NCBI RefSeq assembly: GCF_002811875.1
Contig: NZ_NPDZ01000014.1
Coordinates: forward strand, 3,302 to 67,301
DNA length: 64,000 nucleotides
Direction of reading: 5' to 3'
Source of the DNA: Leptospira perolatii
Lineage (GTDB): Bacteria; Spirochaetota; Leptospiria; Leptospirales; Leptospiraceae
A model generated the notes under the pieces. That model did not search any database, was not told where the DNA came from, and worked only from the letters and a program-made list of their open reading frames with translations. Positions 1-7,446 of this stretch are shown here, piece by piece (position 1 is the stretch's first letter; each line of letters begins with the position of its first letter). The translations under genes and the position numbers were made by a program.

Positions 1-2
1 TC

Positions 3-776
3 GCTCTAGACGGAAAGACAGCGATGAAATTAGTACAGGAATATCCCGTGCACGCGGTTTTGTTGGACTTCCAACTTGCGGATATGAACGGTTGGTTCCT
101 ACTGAATTGGCTGAAAAAGGAACCCAGATTTGGAAACATTCCAGTCTTTATTATTTCGGAAGGAGATGAATTCAAGACTAGCACAGGATTGGGAGTGATC
201 GGAAGAATTCCAAAATCGCTTCCGAGTGATTCTTTTTCGCAACTAGTCGAAGAACTGAAAAAAATGCGACAAAGGAGCCTAAACGGCATTCTGGATAAAA
301 AGAAAGTCTCGAGTGAAACGGAAAAAGAGACAAACACTTCTTTAGAAACTTCGAAACCGATTCACGACGATTTAGAAGAAAATGCATTACAAGGTCGTAA
401 AGTATTAATCGTTGATGACGACGCTCGGAACATCTTTGCACTTACTAGCATCTTCGAACATTACAGAATGCAAATCGCACATGCAGAGAACGCGAATGAT
501 GGAATCGAGTTACTGAAAAATTCTCCCGACATAGAAATCATTATAATGGACGTAATGATGCCTGATATGGACGGATACGAGGCTATGCGGATCATTCGGT
601 CGATCGGACGTTTTGCATCGACGCCAATTATCGCGGTTACCGCAAAGGCGATGAAAGGCGATAGGGAAAAATGTATAGAGGCCGGAGCTTCAGACTATAT
701 CACAAAACCGGTGGATATAGACCAATTAATCTCACTGGTGCAAACATGGTTGCCTAAGCATGGAAAATCGGATTAA
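3..776 (+). CDS. Hybrid sensor kinase, C-terminal receiver-receiver part (5' end outside window)
   Basis: The reading frame is open to the left edge, so this is the 3' part of a longer gene; the first in-window ATG at 24 lies inside a receiver domain and is not the start. Two receiver (REC) domains are visible. The first is incomplete, with its phospho-acceptor region around VLLDFQLADMNGW. The second is complete (about 395-760) with VLIVDDD, phospho-Asp in IIMDVMMPDMDG (Asp codon 549-551), the Thr of AVTAKAM and Lys of TKPVD. Tandem C-terminal RECs are typical of large hybrid histidine kinases, so the missing N-terminal part is probably sensor plus kinase core (inference). The stop overlaps the start of the next kinase gene by 17 bases, which indicates translational coupling. 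Confidence 0.85.
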   Translation, partial: ALDGKTAMKLVQEYPVHAVLLDFQLADMNGWFLLNWLKKEPRFGNIPVFIISEGDEFKTSTGLGVIGRIPKSLPSDSFSQLVEELKKMRQRSLNGILDKKKVSSETEKETNTSLETSKPIHDDLEENALQGRKVLIVDDDARNIFALTSIFEHYRMQIAHAENANDGIELLKNSPDIEIIIMDVMMPDMDGYEAMRIIRSIGRFASTPIIAVTAKAMKGDREKCIEAGASDYITKPVDIDQLISLVQTWLPKHGKSD

Positions 777-1932
777 AGCAAACATACTGATCGTAGACGA
801 TAACCGCGATAACCTGTGGGTCATGGAGAAAATCTTAACTTCTCCCGATCTCAATCTGATCCAAGCCGATTCAGGAGAAGCTGCATTAAGAGCGCTTTTG
901 GAACCGGACGATTACGCATTGATCTTCATGGATGTTCGTATGCCCGGAATGGACGGGTTCGAAGTTGCTTCCATGATCCGGCAAAGGGAAAAATGTGCCC
1001 AGATTCCGATCATATTCCTGACTGCGTATGGAGAAAATGAGACCGGAATGTTCAAAGGTTATTCCCTCGGAGCAGTGGACTTTTTGATCAAACCAATCGC
1101 GCCGGAAATCTTAAAATCCAAGACTTCTGTCTTCGTAGACTTACACAGAAAGAATCAGATTTTGAAGCTTCAGGAAGAATTGTTACGAGAAAGCCATGAT
1201 CAATTAGAACAAAGAGTCCAGGAAAGAACCAGGGAATTGCACAAGGTCAACCTGGAACTCAAGACCGAAATCATGGAGAGAGAAAAAGTTGAGGCAGCAT
1301 TGAAAGTATCTTTGCAGGAAAAGGAAGTTCTGCTCAGAGAAGTACATCATAGGGTGAAGAATAATTTACAAATCGTATCAAGTATTCTGAACCTACAATC
1401 CGGGTATATTACGGATAGTAAATCTTTTGAGATCTTCGAAGATGCTCAGTCCAGAATTAAGTCCATCGCATTAATACACGAGCTGCTCTATCAGGGCGAA
1501 AATTTGGCGCAGATGGATTTTACCGAGTATCTGAATAATTTGGCAGGAAATCTAGTACGTACTTATAGAATGCAATCTCAGATACAACTCGAAATCGAAG
1601 CAGATCCTATGCAATTTAGCCTGGATCTTGCGATTCATTGCGGCTTGATCGTCAACGAACTGGTCACGAATTCGCTGAAGTACGGATTTAAGGGAAGGGA
1701 TCAGGGAAAAATAACAATTTCGATCAAAACTTATGAAGGTGATACAGTCTTAACTGTAGGAGATGACGGCGTGGGAATCCCGGAAGGCTTCGATTATCTG
1801 CATACTGATTCGTTGGGTTTGCAACTAGTTACTACACTCTCTGAGCAAATAGGAGCCCATTTGGAATTGGACAGAAGAAACGGGACAAAGTTTTCGCTGA
1901 CATTCTCGCAAAGGAACGGAGTGAGAAAATGA
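760..1932 (+). CDS. Receiver-histidine kinase (HisKA_2 type), soluble
   Basis: A 390-residue cytoplasmic protein with no membrane segment. Order: REC (residues about 8-125; phospho-Asp58 in FMDVRMPG, Lys111 in IKPIAP), a charged coiled coil (about 130-190), a HisKA_2 dimerisation domain with EVHHRVKNNLQ (His196/His197, probable phosphorylation site), then an ATPase domain with N-box NELVTNSLKYG, G1 box DDGVGIP and G2-like LGLQLVTTL. REC-first kinases are controlled by phosphotransfer rather than by a direct ligand, so the upstream hybrid kinase is the natural input (inference). The start overlaps the upstream gene and the stop overlaps the downstream regulator by 4 bases (ATGA), so the cluster is one transcription unit. 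The kinase class is certain; the signal is unknown. Confidence 0.9.
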   Translation: MENRIKANILIVDDNRDNLWVMEKILTSPDLNLIQADSGEAALRALLEPDDYALIFMDVRMPGMDGFEVASMIRQREKCAQIPIIFLTAYGENETGMFKGYSLGAVDFLIKPIAPEILKSKTSVFVDLHRKNQILKLQEELLRESHDQLEQRVQERTRELHKVNLELKTEIMEREKVEAALKVSLQEKEVLLREVHHRVKNNLQIVSSILNLQSGYITDSKSFEIFEDAQSRIKSIALIHELLYQGENLAQMDFTEYLNNLAGNLVRTYRMQSQIQLEIEADPMQFSLDLAIHCGLIVNELVTNSLKYGFKGRDQGKITISIKTYEGDTVLTVGDDGVGIPEGFDYLHTDSLGLQLVTTLSEQIGAHLELDRRNGTKFSLTFSQRNGVRK

Positions 1933-2426
1933 AAGCCCAAGTCGCTCGGATCCTGATTGTAGAAGACGAAAGCATCGTAGCAAAAGACCTTCGCACTAGA
2001 CTTATCGATTTAGGATACTCCGTACCTGCAATCGCGTACACCGGAGAAGACGCTGTCCAAAAAGCGATAGAGTATGAACCGGATCTAGTGCTCCTGGATA
2101 TCATGCTTTCTAGAAGCACTTTAGATGGAATCGAAGTCGCAAGTGCGATACGTTCAAGAATCGATACTGCAATCATTTATCTTTCCGCTTATGCAGATAC
2201 TCGCACTTTTTCTAGAACAAGAGAGACCGAACCGTTTTGCTATTTATTAAAACCGGTTCGAACTAAGGAACTATCTATTGCTTTAGAAATGGCGCTCAAC
2301 AAAAAAGAAAAGGAAGAATCGCAAAAGAGAAACAGAGAACTACTAAAATTTGCACTCGAAAGCCTGCAGGAACGCTCGAACAAAACCGAGGCAGAGCGAC
2401 TAGGCTTGGGAATCGTATCATGGTGA
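1929..2426 (+). CDS. Single-domain response regulator
   Basis: A 165-residue protein with one REC domain: acidic pocket ILIVEDES, phospho-Asp57 in LLDIML, then LSAYAD and the Lys of LKPVR. The C-terminal 40 residues are a charged helix with no DNA-binding or enzymatic domain, so output must be through protein contacts or phosphotransfer. The ATG overlaps the kinase stop by 4 bases and the C-terminus overlaps the next regulator gene by 7 bases. It is probably the direct phospho-acceptor of the HisKA_2 kinase just upstream, since this kinase class is often paired with a small REC protein (inference). Confidence 0.88.
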   Translation: MKAQVARILIVEDESIVAKDLRTRLIDLGYSVPAIAYTGEDAVQKAIEYEPDLVLLDIMLSRSTLDGIEVASAIRSRIDTAIIYLSAYADTRTFSRTRETEPFCYLLKPVRTKELSIALEMALNKKEKEESQKRNRELLKFALESLQERSNKTEAERLGLGIVSW

Positions 2427-3169
2427 CTACAAAGATAATGATCGTAGAAGATGAAGGTTTGGTCGCGCAGGACCTAAAACGAAGGCTTTCCAAAATGGGT
2501 TACTCCACTTTCCACGTGGTAAATACCGGAGAAAGCGCAGTAAAACAATCCAGGATCTTTCAACCGGATCTCATACTCATGGATATTATATTGGCCCAGG
2601 GTTTTATGGATGGAATCGACGCGGCAAAACAAATTAGGGAATTCTTGGATACACCTATCATTTTTCTGACCGCATCTTCAGATACTCGCACTTTAGTCAG
2701 AGCCAAGGCCACGGAACCAGACGGATATATCTTAAAACCGTTTCAAACCAGAGAGCTGCAAATCACGATTGAACTGACTCTTTATAAACACGAGTCCGAA
2801 AAGGAAACCAGAAGAAAGGACAAATGGCTAAGGACTGCCTTGGATAGTTTGTCGGAAGGAGTGATCGCATCTGATACCTCTGGAAATATTTGTTTCATGA
2901 ACGGAGTAGCACAGCAATTTACAGGGTGGAAGGAGATGGAAGCTTGCGGAAAGCCTATGGCAGAAATTGTTCGGTTTGCGCGTCCGTTTTTCAGAGAACC
3001 TAACGAGACAAACTCTGAGAATGGACTCGAAAGTATGAATGAAATTTACTCGGAGGGGTTGGTACTGTCCAAGGACGGAAATATCACAAAAGTATTTGCC
3101 AAAAACGAACCAGTATTGAGTACGAACGGAGTTAGACTGGGTTCTATACTTGTACTTCGAGATTCCTGA
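2420..3169 (+). CDS. Response regulator with PAS domain, no output domain
   Basis: A 249-residue protein. REC at residues 1-120 (IMIVEDEG, phospho-Asp55 in LMDIIL, LTASSDT, Lys in LKPFQ), closely resembling the neighbouring regulator and probably a duplicate of it. A short helical linker precedes a PAS domain (about 135-249; LSEGVIASDTSGNICFMNG, then QFTGW). PAS domains of sensor kinases usually run on as DITERK into a kinase; here the protein stops at LVLRDS, exactly at the PAS boundary. The following 118 bases hold no continuation of a kinase. It is either a stand-alone REC-PAS adaptor or a remnant of a longer REC-PAS-kinase. It is the last gene of the two-component cluster. Confidence 0.85.
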   Translation: MVTTKIMIVEDEGLVAQDLKRRLSKMGYSTFHVVNTGESAVKQSRIFQPDLILMDIILAQGFMDGIDAAKQIREFLDTPIIFLTASSDTRTLVRAKATEPDGYILKPFQTRELQITIELTLYKHESEKETRRKDKWLRTALDSLSEGVIASDTSGNICFMNGVAQQFTGWKEMEACGKPMAEIVRFARPFFREPNETNSENGLESMNEIYSEGLVLSKDGNITKVFAKNEPVLSTNGVRLGSILVLRDS

Positions 3170-3287
3170 AACCTTACATTATAAAATTCGACTACAGAAA
3201 AATGTTACATACTTAGATAGATCGAATTTCTAAGCTTGCGTTTTCAAAACCGGAAATTAGGATTCCCGCATCGGAGGATAAACCAGA

Positions 3288-3758
3288 GTGGATTCCAAAT
3301 TTTCTAAAACCGCGAGTGAAGTAGAAGGTACAACAACTAGCAACTATCCTGCAGAATTTCAAAAAGTAGTAACAGGAAGGAGAAAAAGAAGAGTAGGGGA
3401 TGCATTTCATCTCAAGAATTTCGGTGTCAATATCACTGAACTAGAGCCAGGCGCAAGCTCTGCTCTCAAGCACTGGCACGAAAAGCAGGACGAATTTATC
3501 TATGTATTAAGCGGAGAAATCTTACTCAGAACCGACAAGGGAGAAGAGACATTGAGGCAGGGGCAATTCGTTGGATTTCCTGCAGGCGCAGAAAACGGAC
3601 ACCAGTTGGTAAATCGATCGAACCAAAAAGCAGTGTATCTAGAAATCGGAGATAGAACTCCGGGAGAAGTAGTGCATTATTCCGAGGTGGACTTGGCGGT
3701 AAAAGTACAGGACGGTAAATATCTATTTACACGAAAAGACGGCTCTCCGGTTGCTTGA
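3288..3758 (+). CDS. Cupin-domain protein
   Basis: A 156-residue single-cupin protein. The GTG start at 3288 is supported by GGAGG at 3273-3277. The beta-barrel core covers residues about 45-125. Motif 1 appears as KHWHEKQDEFIYVLSGE (two His and a Glu as likely metal ligands) and motif 2 as FPAGAENGHQLVN. Relatives include small metal-binding cupins of unknown substrate, sometimes listed as sugar-phosphate isomerase-like or transcriptional cupins; nothing here fixes the substrate. The gene stands alone, convergent with fbp. The cupin assignment is secure, the function is not. Confidence 0.85.
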   Translation: MDSKFSKTASEVEGTTTSNYPAEFQKVVTGRRKRRVGDAFHLKNFGVNITELEPGASSALKHWHEKQDEFIYVLSGEILLRTDKGEETLRQGQFVGFPAGAENGHQLVNRSNQKAVYLEIGDRTPGEVVHYSEVDLAVKVQDGKYLFTRKDGSPVA

Positions 3759-3784
3759 TAAAAACAAGGAGAGCATTCTTTTTC
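3742..3784 (+). terminator. Probable terminator after the cupin gene
   Basis: GCTCTCC (3742-3748) pairs with GGAGAGC (3768-3774), followed by ATTCTTTTT. The left arm lies inside the last codons of the cupin gene and the loop is 19 bases, so it is a plausible but not ideal intrinsic terminator. Confidence 0.5.
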
Positions 3785-3818
3785 CGAAATTCGAAAGCAC
3801 CTTTTAAAGATATTCGAA

Positions 3819-4841
3819 TTACTTTTGGACGAAGGTCAGAAAGTGTTCTACTTCCTTTTTAGAACCAACTACAAATGTAGTTCTTTCGTGCAACTCGGAA
3901 GGTTGTAAATCTAGAATCCTTTTGCCTTCCACTGTGACGGCCATTCCGCCTGCTTGTTCTGCGATCAATGCCATCGGGGCCACTTCGTACAAAAGCCTGA
4001 GTTTTCCTTTTGGATACTTGGGCGATTTTGTATCGTTCGGGTACAAAAAGATTCCTCCTTTCAAGAGGTTTCTGTGAAAATCAGCCACCAGAGAACCGAT
4101 ATATCGAGCCGATTGAGGCTTTTTGCCTCCTTCGATAGATTTAATGTCTCGGATATAATTCTTCACTTCATCCGACCAGTAGTTATAATTACCTTCGTTA
4201 ATCGAATAGATTCCACCTTGCTCTGGCATCCTCATTTCCGCGTGAGAAAGTAGGAATTCCCCGCAGGAAGGGTCTAACGTAAAACCGGAAACACCCTTGC
4301 CTGTGCAAAGTATCAGCATCGTAGAAGAACCATATACGATATAGCCTGCTGCCCTTTGTTTGGAACCAACTTGAAGCAAATCCTCTTTGGTTCCAGGAGT
4401 TCCCTGAGGTGAACTCCTTAAATGGACAGAGAAAATCGTACCAATCGAAACGTTTGCATCAATATTAGAAGAACCATCTAAAGGATCGATCGCGATCGTA
4501 TACTTTCCAATTTTATATCCATTCGGAATCGGAATAATCTCTTCCTGCTCCTCACTACCCATAACGCAAAGGTGCCCGCAACGAGTCAAAGTGTGGGTGA
4601 ATATTTTATCAGCGTATTCATCCAACTTCATCACAGTTTCTCCCTGGACATTCGTTTGGTCTGTCGCGCCAAGAATATTATCTAGAAGCCCAGCCTTTCG
4701 AACCTCTCTCGAAACTACTTTGGCGGCATACACCAAGTGACTCATAAGCGCGGTAAAATCACCGGTGGCCTGTGGGAGTTTCAGCTGTTCTTCGATTAAA
4801 TACTGGGAAAGACTCATCAATTGAGTAGGATGTGCGGACAC
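3819..4841 (-). CDS. fbp: Fructose-1,6-bisphosphatase, class I
   Basis: Hydrolyses fructose-1,6-bisphosphate to fructose-6-phosphate in gluconeogenesis, which matters in an organism living on fatty acids. Class I signatures: GSEEQEE, the metal-binding IDPLDGSSNIDANVSIGT, and the substrate region NYNYW with YIGSLVADFHRNL and GGIFLYP. The frame is open further upstream, but I place the start at GTG 4841 (residues SAHPTQLMSLSQ follow): a GGAG (minus strand, 4852-4849) sits 7 bases before it, and the length of 340 residues suits the family. The upstream extension would add a hydrophobic stretch not expected for this soluble enzyme. It is convergent with the cupin gene and transcribed alone. Confidence 0.93.
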   Translation of the reverse strand: MSAHPTQLMSLSQYLIEEQLKLPQATGDFTALMSHLVYAAKVVSREVRKAGLLDNILGATDQTNVQGETVMKLDEYADKIFTHTLTRCGHLCVMGSEEQEEIIPIPNGYKIGKYTIAIDPLDGSSNIDANVSIGTIFSVHLRSSPQGTPGTKEDLLQVGSKQRAAGYIVYGSSTMLILCTGKGVSGFTLDPSCGEFLLSHAEMRMPEQGGIYSINEGNYNYWSDEVKNYIRDIKSIEGGKKPQSARYIGSLVADFHRNLLKGGIFLYPNDTKSPKYPKGKLRLLYEVAPMALIAEQAGGMAVTVEGKRILDLQPSELHERTTFVVGSKKEVEHFLTFVQK

Positions 4842-4935
4842 GAAAGGACTCCTAAGTAAGTATAAGAATAGATGTACCGTATAGAAAATTCCATGCAGCG
4901 AAGGTGACAAGTCTGTTTTGATAGAATTCGGAAGG

Positions 4936-4949
4936 GCATAGATCTATGC
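4936..4949. promoter_or_regulatory. Perfect 14-bp palindrome upstream of fbp
   Basis: GCATAGATCTATGC is a perfect dyad without spacer, about 95 bases upstream of the chosen fbp start, in the divergent region between fbp and the gene at 5115. It could be an operator for either gene, but no known factor is recognised and a chance palindrome is possible. Confidence 0.3.
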
Positions 4950-5114
4950 TTTTGGCGATATTTCTCAATAAAAAATCTCTAGGATTCCGTGGCAGGGAAG
5001 CCCTCAAATCACTAGTAAGGGCCTATGGAAGACTTTTATAAATTAACTATAAATCTTTCTCGAAATCGATTCTATTGTTTCCGATATTGAATGTAAGGCC
5101 AAGAGATAAATAGA

Positions 5115-5525
5115 ATGGACCCTAAGCTCAAATCACAGATCCCAGATGTATTCGAGGAATTTACCAACCAGTTTCTAAGGGATGTAAAAAACTCCTTGAG
5201 TCACGAAATGGTACTCACCCATTTCTATTTTCAAGATCTATCTCAGTATTTTAAATTGCTGGGAGAGCAAAAGTCCGGAGAAATCATCGAAGAACTCAAA
5301 TCTGTGATACACGCCCATTTGAGGCCGTACGATAAACTCTATATGTTGAGCACTAGATCCTTCATGACCTTTTGCCCTGACTGCAGATTGGAAATAGTAA
5401 AAAGCCGCTTTAACGACGTTATCTTTCAAGTGAACCATTTAATCATCGACTATGAAATTAAATTCATGGAAATTGATGGCCCCTTAGATTCTTTCAAATC
5501 TGTTTACGAAAATCTACTACTCTAG
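5115..5525 (+). CDS. Small protein with degenerate GGDEF-like fold
   Basis: A 136-residue protein without signal peptide or membrane segment. The layout resembles the second half of a diguanylate cyclase (GGDEF) domain: a strand, a long helix (EIIEELKSVIHAHLR), then PYDKLYMLSTRSFMTFCPD in the place where active enzymes have R..D-x-vaRyGGDEFaillp, and a further helix-strand. The GGDEF signature itself is replaced by STRSF, so catalysis is not expected. The similarity is my own pattern reading and would need a profile search. The gene stands before another small gene in the same direction, 63 bases apart. Confidence 0.6.
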   Translation: MDPKLKSQIPDVFEEFTNQFLRDVKNSLSHEMVLTHFYFQDLSQYFKLLGEQKSGEIIEELKSVIHAHLRPYDKLYMLSTRSFMTFCPDCRLEIVKSRFNDVIFQVNHLIIDYEIKFMEIDGPLDSFKSVYENLLL

Positions 5526-5588
5526 AAAAAAACTCTCTATAGAAAATGAACATTTGTACCGTAATTTACATCGTACGGGAGAAGTGGG

Positions 5589-5804
5589 ATGGAAGAGAAA
5601 CAGGAGATGTTCAAAAGGACTTTAGAAAGGTACATTAATTATCGAGCTATCGATATCATCCTGACTTTAAAGGATGGAACAGTTGTCGAGTTGGACAAAA
5701 ATAGACGCTTAGACGGCGATGTGGTGATCAAAAATGGAGATTTTGGAATCGAAGCGACGATAGAAATTTCTAAAATACAAAAAGCGGATTTTTTTGCCGC
5801 TTAG
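5589..5804 (+). CDS. Small conserved-looking protein, unknown function
   Basis: A 71-residue acidic protein, ATG preceded by GGGAGAAGTGGG. The predicted pattern is a short helix followed by beta strands (IDIILTLKDGTVVELD, then GDVVIKNGDFGIEATIEI). No signal peptide, Cys or membrane segment and no recognised family. The good ribosome-binding site and the codon pattern favour a real gene; it lies downstream of the GGDEF-like gene and may share its transcript. Confidence 0.6.
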   Translation: MEEKQEMFKRTLERYINYRAIDIILTLKDGTVVELDKNRRLDGDVVIKNGDFGIEATIEISKIQKADFFAA

Positions 5805-5903
5805 CTCTGAGAAAATATCCTATTTTATTTCTTGAAAAAGTCTGCTTTTTTCTTAAAATTCTAGCCGTTGTCAATGGCGGATTTTTAGAAAAAGAGGCTG
5901 TTT

Positions 5904-6371
5904 ATGGAAACGATAGGATTGGTTCTCGCTGCTGGAACGATCGGAACCTCGGCGATGTCGGTCGTGATGTGGTCGATTAGCTACGCAGGTTCGATCAACG
6001 CAGACATGGTTCGGGCAATCGGAAGTTTTTTTACAAAGAGACTCGATTCTGCGCTAATTCCTGGAATTGTCACCCACCTGATCATTGGATTTATATTCGC
6101 ATTCCCTTATACATTTATCATTAGTCTCGCTCCTCATATACTCACTGCCTCTATCCTAACGGGGGGAGTGCTCGGCTTCATGCATGGATACGTAGTAGGC
6201 TTCTTGTTAGTAGCGCTGGTAGCACAGCACCATCCACTTCCCGAATTCCGCCAAGCAGGAATCGGAGTGGCAGCCGCTCACGTTTTCGGACATATGGTGT
6301 ATGGAGTTTCGATTGGACTCGTGGTCGGATTGACGAATCTGGATTACAGTTTCATCCTAGAAATAAAATAG
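5904..6371 (+). CDS. Integral membrane protein, unknown function
   Basis: A 155-residue hydrophobic protein with four likely membrane helices (residues about 4-26, 47-75, 76-105 and 120-148). GAGGCTGTTT before the ATG is a good ribosome-binding site. Histidines recur in or near helices (HGYVVG, AQHHPLPEFRQ, AHVFGHMVYG), which might bind metal or haem, but no known motif is complete. Gly-rich helices are reminiscent of small conserved membrane proteins of unknown function. No informative neighbours. Confidence 0.75.
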   Translation: METIGLVLAAGTIGTSAMSVVMWSISYAGSINADMVRAIGSFFTKRLDSALIPGIVTHLIIGFIFAFPYTFIISLAPHILTASILTGGVLGFMHGYVVGFLLVALVAQHHPLPEFRQAGIGVAAAHVFGHMVYGVSIGLVVGLTNLDYSFILEIK

Positions 6372-6730
6372 CTGTATTTCCTGAATCGCCTTTTCTTATG
6401 ATCATTTTGTAGGAGTTCCTACAAAGATTTCACCCGAGAAAAGCACTTGCTTTAAATGCAGATTTGTGCGAAGGGGACCGAAGGTACCACCGCACCGGCC
6501 CCCACCCAATGAGGGCGGGGCCCTCAAAAAAACACCTCATTTTGACCACAGTTGGCCAAAAACTAGGCAAATTTCTTGACGAACTACCTGGGTGCAAGAA
6601 ATTAGTAAATCAGGGGCATTTTGTCCCCAGGTCCCCCCAATCGAAATGATAAAAAGTTTCTATGGGGCGAATCGCGTTTACTCTAGGGAACTGTATTTTA
6701 TTCCCAAACAATCCGAATAGGAGCCACCGA
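6372..6730. other. Intergenic region upstream of rpsU with repeats and hairpins
   Basis: This 359-base gap holds a palindromic repeat (6406-6425), a GC-rich imperfect hairpin (GGCCCC 6497-6502 with GGGGCC 6517-6522, inner CCC/GGG pairing) and a shorter GGGG-CCCC hairpin near 6615-6635. A TTGACG at about 6573 could be part of the rpsU promoter, but no convincing -10 follows at the right distance. The 61-codon frame at 6464-6649 is not convincing as a gene. Confidence 0.6.
6406..6425. repeat. Palindromic repeat TTTGTAGGA-GT-TCCTACAAA
   Basis: Perfect 9-bp arms around a 2-base centre. A second copy of the 16-base core TGTAGGAGTTCCTACA lies at 63810-63825, and in both places a C-rich CCCCCACCCAA motif follows about 80-90 bases later. 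Two identical cores in separate intergenic regions point to a dispersed short repeat family, which I believe is common in Leptospira intergenic DNA (recollection, not checked). Confidence 0.75.
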
Positions 6731-6940
6731 ATGGTAGGAATTATCGTCAAGGAAGGAGAATCCATCGAATCCGCTCTCAAACGTTTTAAGAGAGACTGTG
6801 CAAACGCTGGAATCATGAGCGAAATTAAGCGCCGCGAATTCTACGAAAAACCAAGCATTAAAAAGAAGAAGGCACTCGAATCCGCAAAACGGAAATTAGA
6901 AAAGAAAAAGCGCCTTTTCTCTCGGAAAGATCGCGGTTAA
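6731..6940 (+). CDS. rpsU: 30S ribosomal protein bS21
   Basis: A 69-residue basic protein of the small subunit, needed for start-site recognition on mRNA. It starts MVGIIVKEGESIESALKRFK and has the typical Lys/Arg-rich C-terminal tail. The frame is open further upstream to 6662, but ATG 6731 is preceded by TAGGAG at ideal distance and gives the family length. First gene of the macromolecular-synthesis operon rpsU-yqeY-dnaG-rpoD, which links translation, replication and transcription initiation. Confidence 0.95.
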   Translation: MVGIIVKEGESIESALKRFKRDCANAGIMSEIKRREFYEKPSIKKKKALESAKRKLEKKKRLFSRKDRG

Positions 6941-6983
6941 TTCCGCGAATTTCCGCTCTGGAAATTTTTAGGATTAGGGAAAC

Positions 6984-7433
6984 ATGTCCCTCCAACAAAA
7001 AATCAATTCAGATCTAAAAGAGGCGATCAAATCCAAAAAGGAACCTCTTTTGTCTACACTGCGGCTTTTGAAAGCCGACATCCAGTATGAACTCACGAAG
7101 ACCGGCGCGCAGGACTTGGCGGATGAACAAGTCATTGTGCTGATCAAGCGCGGTTATGCGAAGAGAATGGATGCAATCCAAATGTATGAAAAGGCGAATC
7201 GTACAGACTTAGCCGAAAAAGAAAAAGTAGAATCGGAAGTTCTAAAATCATACTTACCGCCTGATGTATCGGAAGAAGAAATACTAAAAGTTCTAGAAAA
7301 AGTAATATTGGAATTAAAACCGTCGGGCCCTAAGGATATCGGTAAGGTCATGGGGAAAGTAATGGCCGAGTTTAAAGGTAAAAACATAGACGGCTCAAAA
7401 GTATCCGCACTCGTTAAATCCAAATTATCCTAA
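6984..7433 (+). CDS. yqeY: GatB/YqeY-domain protein
   Basis: A 149-residue helical protein of the YqeY family, whose tail domain resembles that of the GatB subunit of tRNA amidotransferase and may bind tRNA. Diagnostic stretches: LQQKINSDLKEAIKSKK near the start, STLRLLKADIQ, LKSYLPP, and the terminal GKVMGKVMAEFKGKNIDGS. It sits between rpsU and dnaG, a position also seen in several Gram-positive genomes. Its precise biochemical role is not established. Confidence 0.92.
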   Translation: MSLQQKINSDLKEAIKSKKEPLLSTLRLLKADIQYELTKTGAQDLADEQVIVLIKRGYAKRMDAIQMYEKANRTDLAEKEKVESEVLKSYLPPDVSEEEILKVLEKVILELKPSGPKDIGKVMGKVMAEFKGKNIDGSKVSALVKSKLS

Positions 7434-7446
7434 GCGAGTTGACTCA

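Noticed and set aside
6464..6649. 61-codon frame upstream of rpsU
   Set aside because: Lies over repeat and hairpin sequence, Pro/Arg-rich composition unlike neighbouring proteins, no ribosome-binding site.
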